NCBI GenBank assembly: GCA_037130365.1
Contig: JBAXTE010000005.1
Location: forward strand, 1-64,000
DNA length: 64,000 bases
DNA from: JBAXTE01 sp037130365
GTDB lineage: Bacteria; Bacteroidota; Bacteroidia; Bacteroidales; WCHB1-69
Direction: 5' to 3'
Below, piece after piece: positions 1 to 7,504 of the stretch; the first letter of the stretch is position 1; each line of letters starts with the position of its first letter. Below the pieces are notes generated by a model. It saw only the letters and a program-made list of their open reading frames with translations, did no database searches and was not told where the DNA came from. Both the position numbers and the translations under genes were made by a program.

Positions 1-11
1 TAATGCTAAAA

Positions 12-2012
12 CTAGTGAGAAATAATGATATTAAGCTGTTTGCTTAGTTCATTTTTAATATCAATTAAATCTTTGAGTTCGGTTAAAACCTCAATAAGCC
101 GTTCTTCGCTCAAGGGACCCGTTTTTAACTCTGATTCAAATTTTTTAATCATAATTTCAACCTTTCTCAACTTCAGGGAATAAACAGATTCGATAACATG
201 TTCGTTAAGTTTTCCCCCTTCTTCATCGTAAATACTTGGTGTAGACAACTTTAATTTATCTTCCCAATTTTTGCTGATAATGTGTGGAGAGCTAACGATG
301 TCGATAGCAAACTGTTTGATTTCAACATTTTCTGATGTCAAAAAATGTTTTTCCAAACTTGTTGTTTCGTCAATTTCAATCAATTGAGCACACTCATAAA
401 AAATGGTGTGATAAAGTGGATTTTCGAAAGTAATTTCGTCCACAATTATTTCCGAAATTACAAACTTTGCAATCAAATGTTTTTCTTTTACAACTTGTTT
501 CTTCTCATCCACAGATGTTGTTGTAAAATATTGATTTCCATGATTTAACAACAATGATATTAAGTTTTTCTCCTGAAATTCACAATCGTAATAATCTGTA
601 TATAATTGAGGTTGTTGGGTCGTTTGAGCAGCTGCTTCTTGAGCGTAAAAATCAGGCATTCCTTCAATGGATTGCTCAGGTGGTATGGGGCTATTAAATT
701 GTTTTTTAATTTTCTGAGAAACAATTTTATTTAATTGATTATTAAGCGTTTGCTCCTCAATTTGGAATAATGTACTGCACTCTTTTACATAAAATGAACG
801 CGTTACAGGATTCGGAATTAATGAAATATCTTGAATAATTTCAGTTACCAAGTTTGCTTTTTTAACTGGATCGTGCGCTGCTTCGGCCAGCAATAAATTT
901 GTTTTGAAGAGAATAAAATTCGCTGTTTTTTCTTTGATATAATCCAAAACAAATGAAAGTCCATTTTTCTTTACAAATGAGTCAGGATCTTCAGGTTCGG
1001 GCAGTAATAGTACTTGAACATTGAGCCCTTCTTCGAGAATCATACTTATGCCACGAAATGATGCTTTTATTCCCGCAGAATCACCATCGTATATAATTGT
1101 AATATTTGAGGTGAATCGTTTAATAAGTTTAATTTGCTCCGTTGTAAGCGAAGTTCCAGAGGAAGAAACCACATTTGTTATTCCTGCTTGATGCATTGAA
1201 ATTACGTCGGTGTATCCTTCTACTAAAAAGCAATTGTCGTCGCTTACAATTTTGCTTTTTGCTTGCCAAATACCATATAAAACACTGCTTTTATGATAAA
1301 TTTCAGTTTCTGGACTATTAATATATTTCGCTTTAGTCTTATCGGAAGTTAATATCCGGCCTCCGAAGCCAATTACACGACCAGTTAGATTGTGTATAGG
1401 AAAAATTACTCGTTGACGAAATCGATCGTATATTTGACCATCTTTTTCAGCAGAAAGTCCTGCTTTAAGAAGCATATTGTTTGTATATCCATTTGCAACA
1501 GCTTCATCGGTTAAAAAATGGAATTGATTTGGTGCATAGCCCAATTGAAACTTTTCAATGGTTTGAGTAGTAAAGCCACGCTCTTTGAAATAACTAACTC
1601 CAATAGCCTTACCTTCTTCGGTGTTCATCATGTTTTGAGTGAAGAATTTTTGCGCAAACAGGGTAATCGCATATAACGATTCTCTTTCCGATTGTTCTGC
1701 AAGATATTCTGGTGATGGCGCAGTTTCCTCAATTTCAATATGATACTTTTGAGCTAAATAGCGCAACGATTCAACGTAAGAATACTTTTCATGTTCCATT
1801 ACAAACCCAACAGAATCGCCTCCTTTACCACAACCAAAGCATTTATAAATACCTTTGGCAGGTGACACGTGAAATGATGGAGTTTTTTCGTTATGAAATG
1901 GACATAACCCAATCATACTGGCTCCTCTTTTTTTAAGGGAGACAAAATCAGAGACGACCTCTTCAATTCGAGAGGTGTCAATTATTCGCTGTATGGTGTC
2001 TTGTTTTATCAA
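12..2012 (-). CDS. dnaG: DNA primase DnaG
   Basis: Bacterial replicative primase, 666 aa, which synthesises RNA primers at the fork with the DnaB helicase. The N-terminal CHC2 zinc finger is visible (C37, H40, C58, C61, with CPFHNEKTPSF). The Toprim catalytic core carries EGYTDV near residue 265 and IYDGDSAG near 305. The C-terminal third is the poorly conserved helicase-interaction domain. The start is a TTG at 2010-2012. The resulting N-terminus MIKQDTIQRIIDTSRIEEVV matches where family members begin, an in-frame stop lies a little upstream, and there is no in-frame ATG before the zinc finger. It is transcribed divergently from the LOG-family gene. Confidence 0.98.
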   Translation of the reverse strand: MIKQDTIQRIIDTSRIEEVVSDFVSLKKRGASMIGLCPFHNEKTPSFHVSPAKGIYKCFGCGKGGDSVGFVMEHEKYSYVESLRYLAQKYHIEIEETAPSPEYLAEQSERESLYAITLFAQKFFTQNMMNTEEGKAIGVSYFKERGFTTQTIEKFQLGYAPNQFHFLTDEAVANGYTNNMLLKAGLSAEKDGQIYDRFRQRVIFPIHNLTGRVIGFGGRILTSDKTKAKYINSPETEIYHKSSVLYGIWQAKSKIVSDDNCFLVEGYTDVISMHQAGITNVVSSSGTSLTTEQIKLIKRFTSNITIIYDGDSAGIKASFRGISMILEEGLNVQVLLLPEPEDPDSFVKKNGLSFVLDYIKEKTANFILFKTNLLLAEAAHDPVKKANLVTEIIQDISLIPNPVTRSFYVKECSTLFQIEEQTLNNQLNKIVSQKIKKQFNSPIPPEQSIEGMPDFYAQEAAAQTTQQPQLYTDYYDCEFQEKNLISLLLNHGNQYFTTTSVDEKKQVVKEKHLIAKFVISEIIVDEITFENPLYHTIFYECAQLIEIDETTSLEKHFLTSENVEIKQFAIDIVSSPHIISKNWEDKLKLSTPSIYDEEGGKLNEHVIESVYSLKLRKVEIMIKKFESELKTGPLSEERLIEVLTELKDLIDIKNELSKQLNIIISH

Positions 2013-2017
2013 AGTTG

Positions 2018-2025
2018 TATCTTTG
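2018..2025 (+). promoter_or_regulatory. Putative -7 box for the LOG-family gene
   Basis: TATCTTTG matches the Bacteroidota -7 consensus TAnnTTTG and lies 43 bases before the ATG at 2069. A TTG at 2001-2003 is only 14 bases upstream, closer than the usual -33 spacing, so the upstream box is uncertain. Confidence 0.4.
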
Positions 2026-2068
2026 CATCTATATTTGATGCTAAATTACGATAAAAAAAGAAATAAAA

Positions 2069-2680
2069 ATGACACAATTTAAATCCGTTGCTGTTTTTTG
2101 TGGCTCGGCTATGGGAAACAAACAGCTATATATCGATAACGCGGTAGAATTAGGATCCTTTCTGGCAACGCAAAAAGTTACTGTAGTTTATGGTGGCGCC
2201 GCTGTTGGAATAATGGGTGTATTAGCCAATTCTGCTCTTAAAAATAACGGAAGTGTAATAGGAATTATTCCATCATTTTTTTCGAAAAAGGAGATTGTCC
2301 ACAATACATTAACCGAGTTGATTTATGTGGATTCAATGGCAGAGCGAAAACGCCTTTTAGCAAAACGTTCCGATGCATTTATAATTTTACCTGGTGGATT
2401 TGGCACCTTAGATGAACTCTTTGAAGTATTGACTTTGTCGCAATTAAATTTACATCAAAAACCAGTTGGTATTTTAAACATCAACGGCTTTTACAATCAC
2501 CTAATTAAACAGTTAGAAGTGATGAACCAAGAAGGATTTCTGCGCGACAATCATTACAAAATGTTTGTCCACGATGCCACTATTGAGGGATTGTTTCAAA
2601 AAATGGAATCATTTTCAATTTCACACGAAGAAGAGTGGTTGAAGTGGGCTAAAGAGGAGGATTTGAATAAGCCTGAGTAA
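2069..2680 (+). CDS. LOG family protein (TIGR00730-type Rossmann fold)
   Basis: 203 aa protein of the LOG/YvdD family, formerly annotated as lysine decarboxylase-like. Characterised members are cytokinin riboside 5'-monophosphate phosphoribohydrolases that release a free base from a nucleoside monophosphate. The diagnostic signature PGGFGTLDE is at residues 108-116, preceded by the partner motif MAERK at 90-94 and a nucleotide-binding FCGSAMG at 10-16. Length is normal for the family. The ATG follows an A-rich leader. No signal peptide, so cytosolic. The physiological substrate in this organism cannot be told from sequence. Confidence 0.93.
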   Translation: MTQFKSVAVFCGSAMGNKQLYIDNAVELGSFLATQKVTVVYGGAAVGIMGVLANSALKNNGSVIGIIPSFFSKKEIVHNTLTELIYVDSMAERKRLLAKRSDAFIILPGGFGTLDELFEVLTLSQLNLHQKPVGILNINGFYNHLIKQLEVMNQEGFLRDNHYKMFVHDATIEGLFQKMESFSISHEEEWLKWAKEEDLNKPE

Positions 2681-2866
2681 TTTGAAGATTTTCAAATTTT
2701 GCAATTAGAAAAACAACTGGATGCCTTACTGAATAAGGATTTTAAGCCAAAAAAGATTATTATTGATGCTTTCTTAACTTTCGTGCATCTTTTACAGACA
2801 TACTTGTGGAAAATGCAACTTAAAAATTTAAGAAGCGCCCCGAAAAGGGCGCACGCGCGTTTGTAA
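2681..2866 (+). other. Open in-frame stretch after the LOG stop codon (possible gene relic)
   Basis: The reading frame of the LOG gene stays open for 61 codons after its TAA, up to the TAA at 2864-2866. The predicted residues are lysine- and leucine-rich and look protein-like, for example LQLEKQLDALLNKDFKPKK. There is no ATG near its beginning, and the LOG protein already has its normal length. It may be a relic of another gene, or chance. No function is assigned. Confidence 0.25.
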
Positions 2867-2872
2867 CGCGTG
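2835..2872. repeat. Two adjoining GC-rich hairpins
   Basis: GCGCCC (2835-2840) pairs with GGGCGC (2847-2852), and CACGCG (2852-2857) pairs with CGCGTG (2867-2872). The GC content contrasts with the AT-rich surroundings. There is no following T-run, so this is not a standard terminator. The rest of 2873-2957 shows no recognisable feature. Confidence 0.5.
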
Positions 2873-2957
2873 TTCTTCAAAATATCATACCCAATAACTT
2901 GATGACTGCTTCCAAAAGCACGTGGCTACTCGTAACAACCTCCTGTTTATGGCGCTT

Positions 2958-3060
2958 TAGCCTTCACTTTTGCATCCCGAGCAATAGCTGTTATTGGCTA
3001 TACAATAGATAATTTACAGATATTTTATCGGGACACGTGCTGGGTTTCAATGCGCGCCAG
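2958..3060. repeat. Direct repeat, copy 1 (about 103 bp)
   Basis: Nearly identical to 3889-3991, with only a handful of mismatches, most of them in the last 15 bases. The two copies bracket the gene at 3070-3681. Each contains the imperfect hairpin around AGCAATAGCTGTTATTGGCT and, at its high-coordinate end, one copy of the degenerate 21-base motif (translated on the minus strand as SWRALK). This copy is not followed by an intact gene on the minus strand. Confidence 0.85.
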
Positions 3061-3069
3061 CTGAAAAAT

Positions 3070-3681
3070 CTAATAACACTTGATTTTAACATCAAATCTT
3101 TTGCTGTCAAAAACAAATTTCTTTATGCTATCAGAGACTTGATCCATAAATTTAAGGTATGGACTATCGGGACAAAAGGTATGTAATTTTCCACTATAAT
3201 AATAAGTGGTCTTATTTTCTCCACAATAAAAATCGATTTGTGAACCCCCACAATCATCGCATGTCCAAGATGTATCACATTTTGGTTCTAATACTTTACA
3301 GGTATCATAAAACAACCAGAGTGATGATGGATCAAAGCCGTCAAATCGTTTTTTTCCAATTCTTGGCTCCGATGGCCTGTTTTTATGCTTTTTTACACTC
3401 TTGATATAATAAACAACAATATAATTAATTCCTTTGTTTTTATACAACAAAAACAAGAAGTCAAAACTATAAGATGTATGATAATTACATTGAATACTTT
3501 GTTTTACATAATCATAGCTGTCATTTGTAAACGCAATTATTTGTTTAATTCCTTTTTTTTGTAAAGAAAAGATGTCCTTGTCCCTAGTTTTAAGTAGCCC
3601 ATTAAAAGCAGTAGCTTGAAAGCTAACAAATAAAAGTGTAAATAAAATTAAAAATGTTTTAGCTTTTTTATAGCTTATCAT
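3070..3681 (-). CDS. Exported Cys-rich protein, candidate orphan immunity protein
   Basis: 203 aa, no family recognised. A clear signal peptide (MISYKKAKTFLILFTLLFVS, cleaved near ATA) predicts export. A cysteine cluster in the C-terminal half (CKVLEPKC, CDDCGG, FYCGE) could bind metal or form disulfides. The ATG has a strong GGAGG 8 bases upstream. A short open frame at 3668-3766 overlaps this start, the arrangement expected for a toxin end coupled to its immunity gene. It is flanked by 103 bp direct repeats. The immunity role is inferred from context only. Confidence 0.6.
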   Translation of the reverse strand: MISYKKAKTFLILFTLLFVSFQATAFNGLLKTRDKDIFSLQKKGIKQIIAFTNDSYDYVKQSIQCNYHTSYSFDFLFLLYKNKGINYIVVYYIKSVKKHKNRPSEPRIGKKRFDGFDPSSLWLFYDTCKVLEPKCDTSWTCDDCGGSQIDFYCGENKTTYYYSGKLHTFCPDSPYLKFMDQVSDSIKKFVFDSKRFDVKIKCY

Positions 3682-3766
3682 AAATACCTCCTCTTTTCTT
3701 TTTTGGTAGTTCCATTGTATAATCGTGATCTTGTTTTGGTTGATTTTTCCTATATTTCAATTCTGA
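3668..3766 (-). pseudogene. Short open tail overlapping the next gene's start
   Basis: After a stop, a 32-codon open frame ends 11 bases inside the start of the gene at 3070-3681. It includes HDYTMELPKKKRGG, a basic tail typical of the ends of secreted effector proteins. The stop-start overlap suggests former translational coupling. It is short, so chance cannot be excluded. Confidence 0.35.
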
Positions 3767-3792
3767 TTATACTGTTTGTTGTTCTATCCCAT

Positions 3793-3999
3793 TCATTTTG
3801 AGTTATGCATACATTCGTAATGAATGTAAACATGATAATAAATTTTTCCCTTTAATTCCTTTTCAATATCTTTATTTATACCTATACTTAGTCTTCACTT
3901 TTGCATCCCGAGCGATAGCTGTTATTGGCTATACAATAGATAATTTACAGATATTTTATCGGGACACGTGCTGGCTTTCAATGGGCTCCAACTTGGGTT
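3793..3999 (-). pseudogene. Degraded coding remnant beginning with the 21-base motif
   Basis: Starting from AAC at 3999, the minus strand reads NPSWSPLKASTCPDK and continues to a TAA. After a short stretch and a TGA, it gives 31 open codons (with KDIEKELKGKIYYHVYIHY) ending at 3793. All segments share one frame. It contains the whole of direct-repeat copy 2. It is interpreted as the broken C-terminal end of a lost protein upstream of the gene at 3070-3681. Confidence 0.4.
3889..3991. repeat. Direct repeat, copy 2 (about 103 bp)
   Basis: Second copy of the repeat at 2958-3060, in the same orientation 931 bases away. The remaining intergenic sequence (3682-3888) holds only the coding remnants described separately. 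Confidence 0.85.
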
Positions 4000-4033
4000 A
4001 AAACAAACCTTTTCATATGCTAATATTTTATGA

Positions 4034-4723
4034 TTATTCTAAAAGTTTCCTAATAGATTTCTTTGTTTCTTCTGTAACATTATATCTTGGTGGAATATTA
4101 TCCAAATAATCTATTGCTTTTTTGCCATTTTTATCCACTGCATTTTTATCTGCGCCATGTTTTAGTAATAATTTCACTTTATCATAAGATCCAATAGATA
4201 CAGAAGATATAAGCGGAGTCATTCCATCAATGTCTCTTTGAATATTTACTGTAAAACCTATACTGATTAAGTACTCAACTACTTCAACAGTAGCCCAATC
4301 ACATGCAGACTTCATTACTGCTGTTTTCGTATTATTTACATTTAATGGAAATCCATAATCTTTTAGCATTTTAATAATTGGAACATTGGACTTTGTACAT
4401 GCAAAACGAATCAAATCACTATAGTCTGAAATTATAACTTTTTTTGTATCCAAAATTATCCTTATTGCAATTGTATCCTGTTTTCTTATAGCAATAGTAA
4501 GAGCTGTATTGCCATTTTTTGAACAAGAATCTACATCACACCCTTTTGAAATCAACTTTATCATTTTTTTATGATTCCCTTTGTATGTTGCCTTCATGAA
4601 TGCTGTCCATGTAGATTTGTCTGAATCCCACTTTTCTTTATTTGAAAAGCTAGAAAATGGATTAAATATTAAAAAGAACAAGCATAATATGCCAAATTTT
4701 TTATTTATCATTAATTCGTTCAT
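4034..4723 (-). CDS. Exported ankyrin-repeat protein, candidate orphan immunity protein
   Basis: 229 aa from the ATG at 4721-4723; an ATG at 4711 gives a tighter signal peptide (MINKKFGILCLFFLIFNPFS). At least four ankyrin-like repeats follow, with readable units such as NGNTALTIAIRKQD, DGMTPLISSVSIGSYDKVK and LLLKHGADKNAVDKNGK. Ankyrin repeats mediate protein binding and are known among immunity proteins of polymorphic toxin systems. An in-frame tip remnant sits just upstream at 4765-4851. The longer frame extending to 4747 would need a TTG start and seems less likely. Ankyrin fold confident; role inferred. Confidence 0.75.
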   Translation of the reverse strand: MNELMINKKFGILCLFFLIFNPFSSFSNKEKWDSDKSTWTAFMKATYKGNHKKMIKLISKGCDVDSCSKNGNTALTIAIRKQDTIAIRIILDTKKVIISDYSDLIRFACTKSNVPIIKMLKDYGFPLNVNNTKTAVMKSACDWATVEVVEYLISIGFTVNIQRDIDGMTPLISSVSIGSYDKVKLLLKHGADKNAVDKNGKKAIDYLDNIPPRYNVTEETKKSIRKLLE

Positions 4724-4764
4724 CTTTTGGTCTTTCTTTGTCGTCAATTTTATTTACTCGATCA

Positions 4765-4851
4765 TCAGTCTTGGAACCACTTAGTATTTCTTTTTAAATT
4801 CATTCTATAATCGTATTGGAGAAACCTTGTTAATGCACTCCAGCTTAGGTA
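4765..4851 (-). pseudogene. C-terminal tip remnant with the PSWRALK-like motif
   Basis: A 28-codon open frame reading YLSWSALTRFLQYDY and ending KWFQD-stop, 41 bases before the ATG of the ankyrin gene. The first codons are the degenerate 21-base motif found before the other genes of the island, in the same relative frame. Interpreted as the last residues of a displaced effector protein. Confidence 0.5.
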
Positions 4852-4863
4852 CATCAACCAACA

Positions 4864-5340
4864 CTATTGAATTAACGTATCTTTATAATACAAATGTCGT
4901 GTAAGAAAAAGACTATCTAAACAAACATATTCCACCGATAATGTTTGCTTAAAATCTTCATCAACATTTGATTTTATAGATGATAAAAATATGCTGTCAG
5001 TATTCTCCAATATACACTTATTTACATCCCATGATAAACTTTTATTTTTTTTATTTATATAATTAAAGTCATCAATAAATGCAACTATTGTCACATCATT
5101 GGAAAACTTTAATGAAAGGCCATTTAATACAAAAGGAGTACACCCAGTGCTATACCCAATAGTTTTTAAACTGAACTTTGAATCTAATATCAAGTATTTG
5201 ATAGGCTTATCAATATAATACTCAATGTCGTGTTTAAACATATTCATTGAATCAATTTTTTTAGTATTTCCATCAATTCTGTTTTTACAAGAGAACAACA
5301 GCAAAATTAATATTAATAACAACAAGTTATTTTTATTCAT
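4864..5340 (-). CDS. Small lipoprotein, candidate orphan immunity protein
   Basis: 158 aa, no family recognised. A leucine-rich signal peptide ends in a lipobox (LLFSC, cysteine at about residue 17), so it should be lipid-anchored in the envelope. Two further cysteines lie in the body (GCTPF, KCILE). It is preceded by the best preserved tip remnant of the island (5352-5483), whose stop codon is 12 bases before this ATG. The tight spacing and repeated layout support a toxin-immunity origin, but no homology is claimed. Confidence 0.6.
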   Translation of the reverse strand: MNKNNLLLLILILLLFSCKNRIDGNTKKIDSMNMFKHDIEYYIDKPIKYLILDSKFSLKTIGYSTGCTPFVLNGLSLKFSNDVTIVAFIDDFNYINKKNKSLSWDVNKCILENTDSIFLSSIKSNVDEDFKQTLSVEYVCLDSLFLTRHLYYKDTLIQ

Positions 5341-5351
5341 AAATCAGTGTT

Positions 5352-5483
5352 TTATTTTACTTTTTCAAATTTTGAATTTTCATTAGTCTTGTATAAACCT
5401 ATTCCACTATCTTTAAAAGACAAACCACGTGCACCCTTTTTTAATGCGCAACAGCTTGGTTTCAATGCGCGCCAGTTTGGGTT
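5352..5483 (-). pseudogene. 43-codon tip remnant with two tandem 7-residue motifs
   Basis: An uninterrupted frame on the minus strand. It begins with two tandem copies of the 21-base motif (PNWRALK then PSCCALK), continues through KKGARGLSFKDSGIGLYK and ends EKVK-stop just before the lipoprotein gene at 4864-5340. Its first base lies inside the stop codon of the upstream gene. It is the clearest evidence that the repeat is, or was, protein coding and fused in frame to variable C-terminal tips. Confidence 0.6.
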
Positions 5484-6237
5484 AATAAAAAACTCTATTT
5501 AAATAAGAAGTTATTATAATAAAATTATCTCTTTTTGTGCAAGAACATTTATCAACTGGATAATACTTTTCATTTATATAGTAATTCTTATATAATTCTT
5601 TCACATCAACTCCATCAATACTAATTCTTGATAAAATTATATTATCCACCTTTTTTTTTGTTTTAAAAATTTTTCCAGATATCATTTTTTCATATATTTT
5701 ACTATAAATATCATCAGATATTAGATTGAAAAAATCATAAAATTCATTAATTTTAAACCCCTGTAAACGATAAAACGAACACGCATTAAGATTATACACT
5801 AAAACAAACTCACAGTTAATCTTTTTCAGATTATCAGCACCAATTATGCTTTCATAATATGAAATTGTATCCTTTTCCCCAACTGGAAAATTCTTTTTTA
5901 ACCAATCATCAAATATTACAGAGTTATAATAGTTTTGCCGACAAGATTTTTTGGAATTTAAACTATCCAAATGATTAATATAAATAAACCGTTTATATTT
6001 ATCAATATTTTTCGTGGTTAATTTCAAACAAACATAACCATTTTCGTACAAGTTATTATCAACGAACTTGCAATCAATAGTTTTCATCAAGTTGGGAATT
6101 TTTTCTGAATCAATATTAGCTTCATAATAATCCGATATTACTAAAAATTTGGATTTATATATCAAATTTAACGAATCTACACCGCAATTTGCAGTATTCA
6201 CTATAAAAATTATTAAGATACTTAAAGCGTTTTTCAT
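5482..6237 (-). CDS. Exported protein of unknown function, candidate orphan immunity protein
   Basis: 251 aa, no family recognised. The N-terminus MKNALSILIIFIVNTANCG is a signal peptide and could also be read as a weak lipobox. The rest is rich in Asn, Lys, Tyr and Ile, typical of AT-rich accessory genes. A paired cysteine motif (CSC) lies near the C-terminus. It is preceded by a remnant containing HEFGH (6260-6337) and followed immediately by the next motif repeat. Function inferred only from position in the array. Confidence 0.6.
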   Translation of the reverse strand: MKNALSILIIFIVNTANCGVDSLNLIYKSKFLVISDYYEANIDSEKIPNLMKTIDCKFVDNNLYENGYVCLKLTTKNIDKYKRFIYINHLDSLNSKKSCRQNYYNSVIFDDWLKKNFPVGEKDTISYYESIIGADNLKKINCEFVLVYNLNACSFYRLQGFKINEFYDFFNLISDDIYSKIYEKMISGKIFKTKKKVDNIILSRISIDGVDVKELYKNYYINEKYYPVDKCSCTKRDNFIIITSYLNRVFY

Positions 6238-6259
6238 AAAATATTATTTCTTTCTCTTT

Positions 6260-6337
6260 TTAATATTCAACGATATGTCCAAATTCATGTAGTAGAGCAC
6301 AATCAACTCCCATTTTTAATGCGCGTCAGCTTGGGTT
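6260..6337 (-). pseudogene. Tip remnant with a HExxH-type zinc motif
   Basis: In the same frame as the 21-base motif (NPS-stop-RALK, where the usual TGG is TGA), the remnant reads MGVDCALLHEFGHIVEY-stop. HEFGH is a classical zincin motif, here within the last 10 residues. This suggests the lost upstream part was a metallopeptidase-type effector domain. The stop is 22 bases before the next ATG. The nonsense codon shows that the junction is dead. Confidence 0.55.
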
Positions 6338-6367
6338 TGGCTAACTTGGGGGACTCTTGACACGCCC

Positions 6368-6994
6368 TCAATTTTCAAATTCAACGACAAATATCAGTTT
6401 TAACAGATCGAGTTGTGGCAAATTAAAATATATAAACTTTCTCATGTAAAAATCTGGATTAAAACTATAATCTGTATTATGATAATAATCTCGTAAACTA
6501 AAACCCATCTTCTTTTTTGATTCATATAAATACATATTAACTTTAAGAGCAACTATTTTTCGCTTGTCTGAATCAATAATATTTTTTGCAATTTGATTTG
6601 TGTCAAATAATATTTTTGAAATAGCATCACACCCATTCCATATTGTGTTTTGTATAAAAACACTATCAAAATTATCTTTATTATATAAAACTTGTAATTC
6701 TTCAATACTGTCCCAAGCCCCTGCATAATTCGAAGCTAATAAAATATCTGGTTTATGATTTTTAAAAAATGTCAAATAATCCTTTGAGAAAATATCTGAT
6801 GGTATCGAATCGCAGAAAAAGGCATATTCTGTGGTCATTTTTTTCTGAATCCCATAATAAAATGCTATATCCCAATAGACCAAAACATACCCATCTCTTT
6901 TAATCAATTGTTTTGAAAAAGCAATGGTTTCTATATTTTGGCTTTTTGTTATTGATAATACAAATAAAAGAATTATTGCACAAAAATATTTCAT
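6368..6994 (-). CDS. Exported protein of unknown function, candidate orphan immunity protein
   Basis: 208 aa with a clean signal peptide (MKYFCAIILLFVLSITKSQN). The body is rich in aromatic residues and has no recognised domain; NTIWNGCDAISK is the most distinctive stretch. It is preceded by a 44-codon open tail whose stop is 3 bases from this ATG, consistent with an old effector-immunity pair. The motif repeat lies 27 bases after its stop. Confidence 0.6.
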   Translation of the reverse strand: MKYFCAIILLFVLSITKSQNIETIAFSKQLIKRDGYVLVYWDIAFYYGIQKKMTTEYAFFCDSIPSDIFSKDYLTFFKNHKPDILLASNYAGAWDSIEELQVLYNKDNFDSVFIQNTIWNGCDAISKILFDTNQIAKNIIDSDKRKIVALKVNMYLYESKKKMGFSLRDYYHNTDYSFNPDFYMRKFIYFNLPQLDLLKLIFVVEFEN

Positions 6995-6997
6995 AAA

Positions 6998-7156
6998 TTA
7001 TTGCCCCTCGGAGCCTATTAATTCGTCTATCATATTTTTTAATACTTTCTCATTTTTCATCCTTTCTATGTAATTTTCATTGTTGTCGGATAAAAATTTA
7101 CAACTACTCCAAAAAACTAAAATTCTCTTACTTTACAATGGGCACCAGCTTGGAAA
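6998..7156 (-). pseudogene. Long tip remnant following an FPSWCPL motif
   Basis: The motif repeat reads FPSWCPL-stop, then 44 open codons in the same frame (beginning SKRILVFWSSCKFL, ending DELIGSEGQ-stop). The end is charged and helical-looking. It stops 3 bases before the ATG of the exported protein at 6368-6994. Interpreted as the C-terminus of a lost effector. Confidence 0.5.
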
Positions 7157-7173
7157 TAAACCTTTAAATTTCC

Positions 7174-7500
7174 CTAATTCTTTTTTTCTCGATATATCAC
7201 ACCATACTTACACACCGGATTTGGATTTGAGTGGATGATTGTATTTGATATAGAATCTTTATTTACTTTAGAATGTTTTCTTGGTTTTTTGATTATTGGA
7301 ATTGGAGTCACCGCATTATTATTGCTATCCACAATTGCTGGCTTTGTGTTATTCACCAAGGAATCTTTAATAGCCGGTTTGCTCGGTGGATCTTCGGGGG
7401 TTGATTTATCGTTATTTGATTTGCAAGAAATCAAAAAAACAATCATTAGTCCTAATAACTGAAGAAACGTTCTTAATGCAGTTTGTTTAATTTTTCTCAT
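7174..7500 (-). CDS. Small lipoprotein of the rSAM operon with a C-terminal KYGVIY motif
   Basis: 108 aa from the ATG at 7498-7500; a longer frame overlapping the radical SAM gene is not credible. The signal peptide ends in the lipobox LISC. The middle is a Pro/Lys/Asn-rich low-complexity linker. The last residues are VCKYGVIYREKKN, carrying a YG(A/V)(P/I)-type motif shared with two other proteins of this operon. It starts 4 bases after the stop of the radical SAM gene. Proposed as a substrate or partner of that enzyme (inference). Confidence 0.7.
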   Translation of the reverse strand: MRKIKQTALRTFLQLLGLMIVFLISCKSNNDKSTPEDPPSKPAIKDSLVNNTKPAIVDSNNNAVTPIPIIKKPRKHSKVNKDSISNTIIHSNPNPVCKYGVIYREKKN

Positions 7501-7504
7501 AATA

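Noticed and set aside
2692..2880. 62-codon minus-strand ORF after the LOG gene
   Set aside because: Covers the GC-rich hairpins; the plus-strand frame looks more protein-like, and neither is convincing as a gene.
3045..7156. Integron cassette array
   Set aside because: A repeat follows every gene, but the repeats lack proper R/L boxes, there is no integrase, and the in-frame coding remnants fit a displaced toxin-tip explanation better. Kept only as an alternative.
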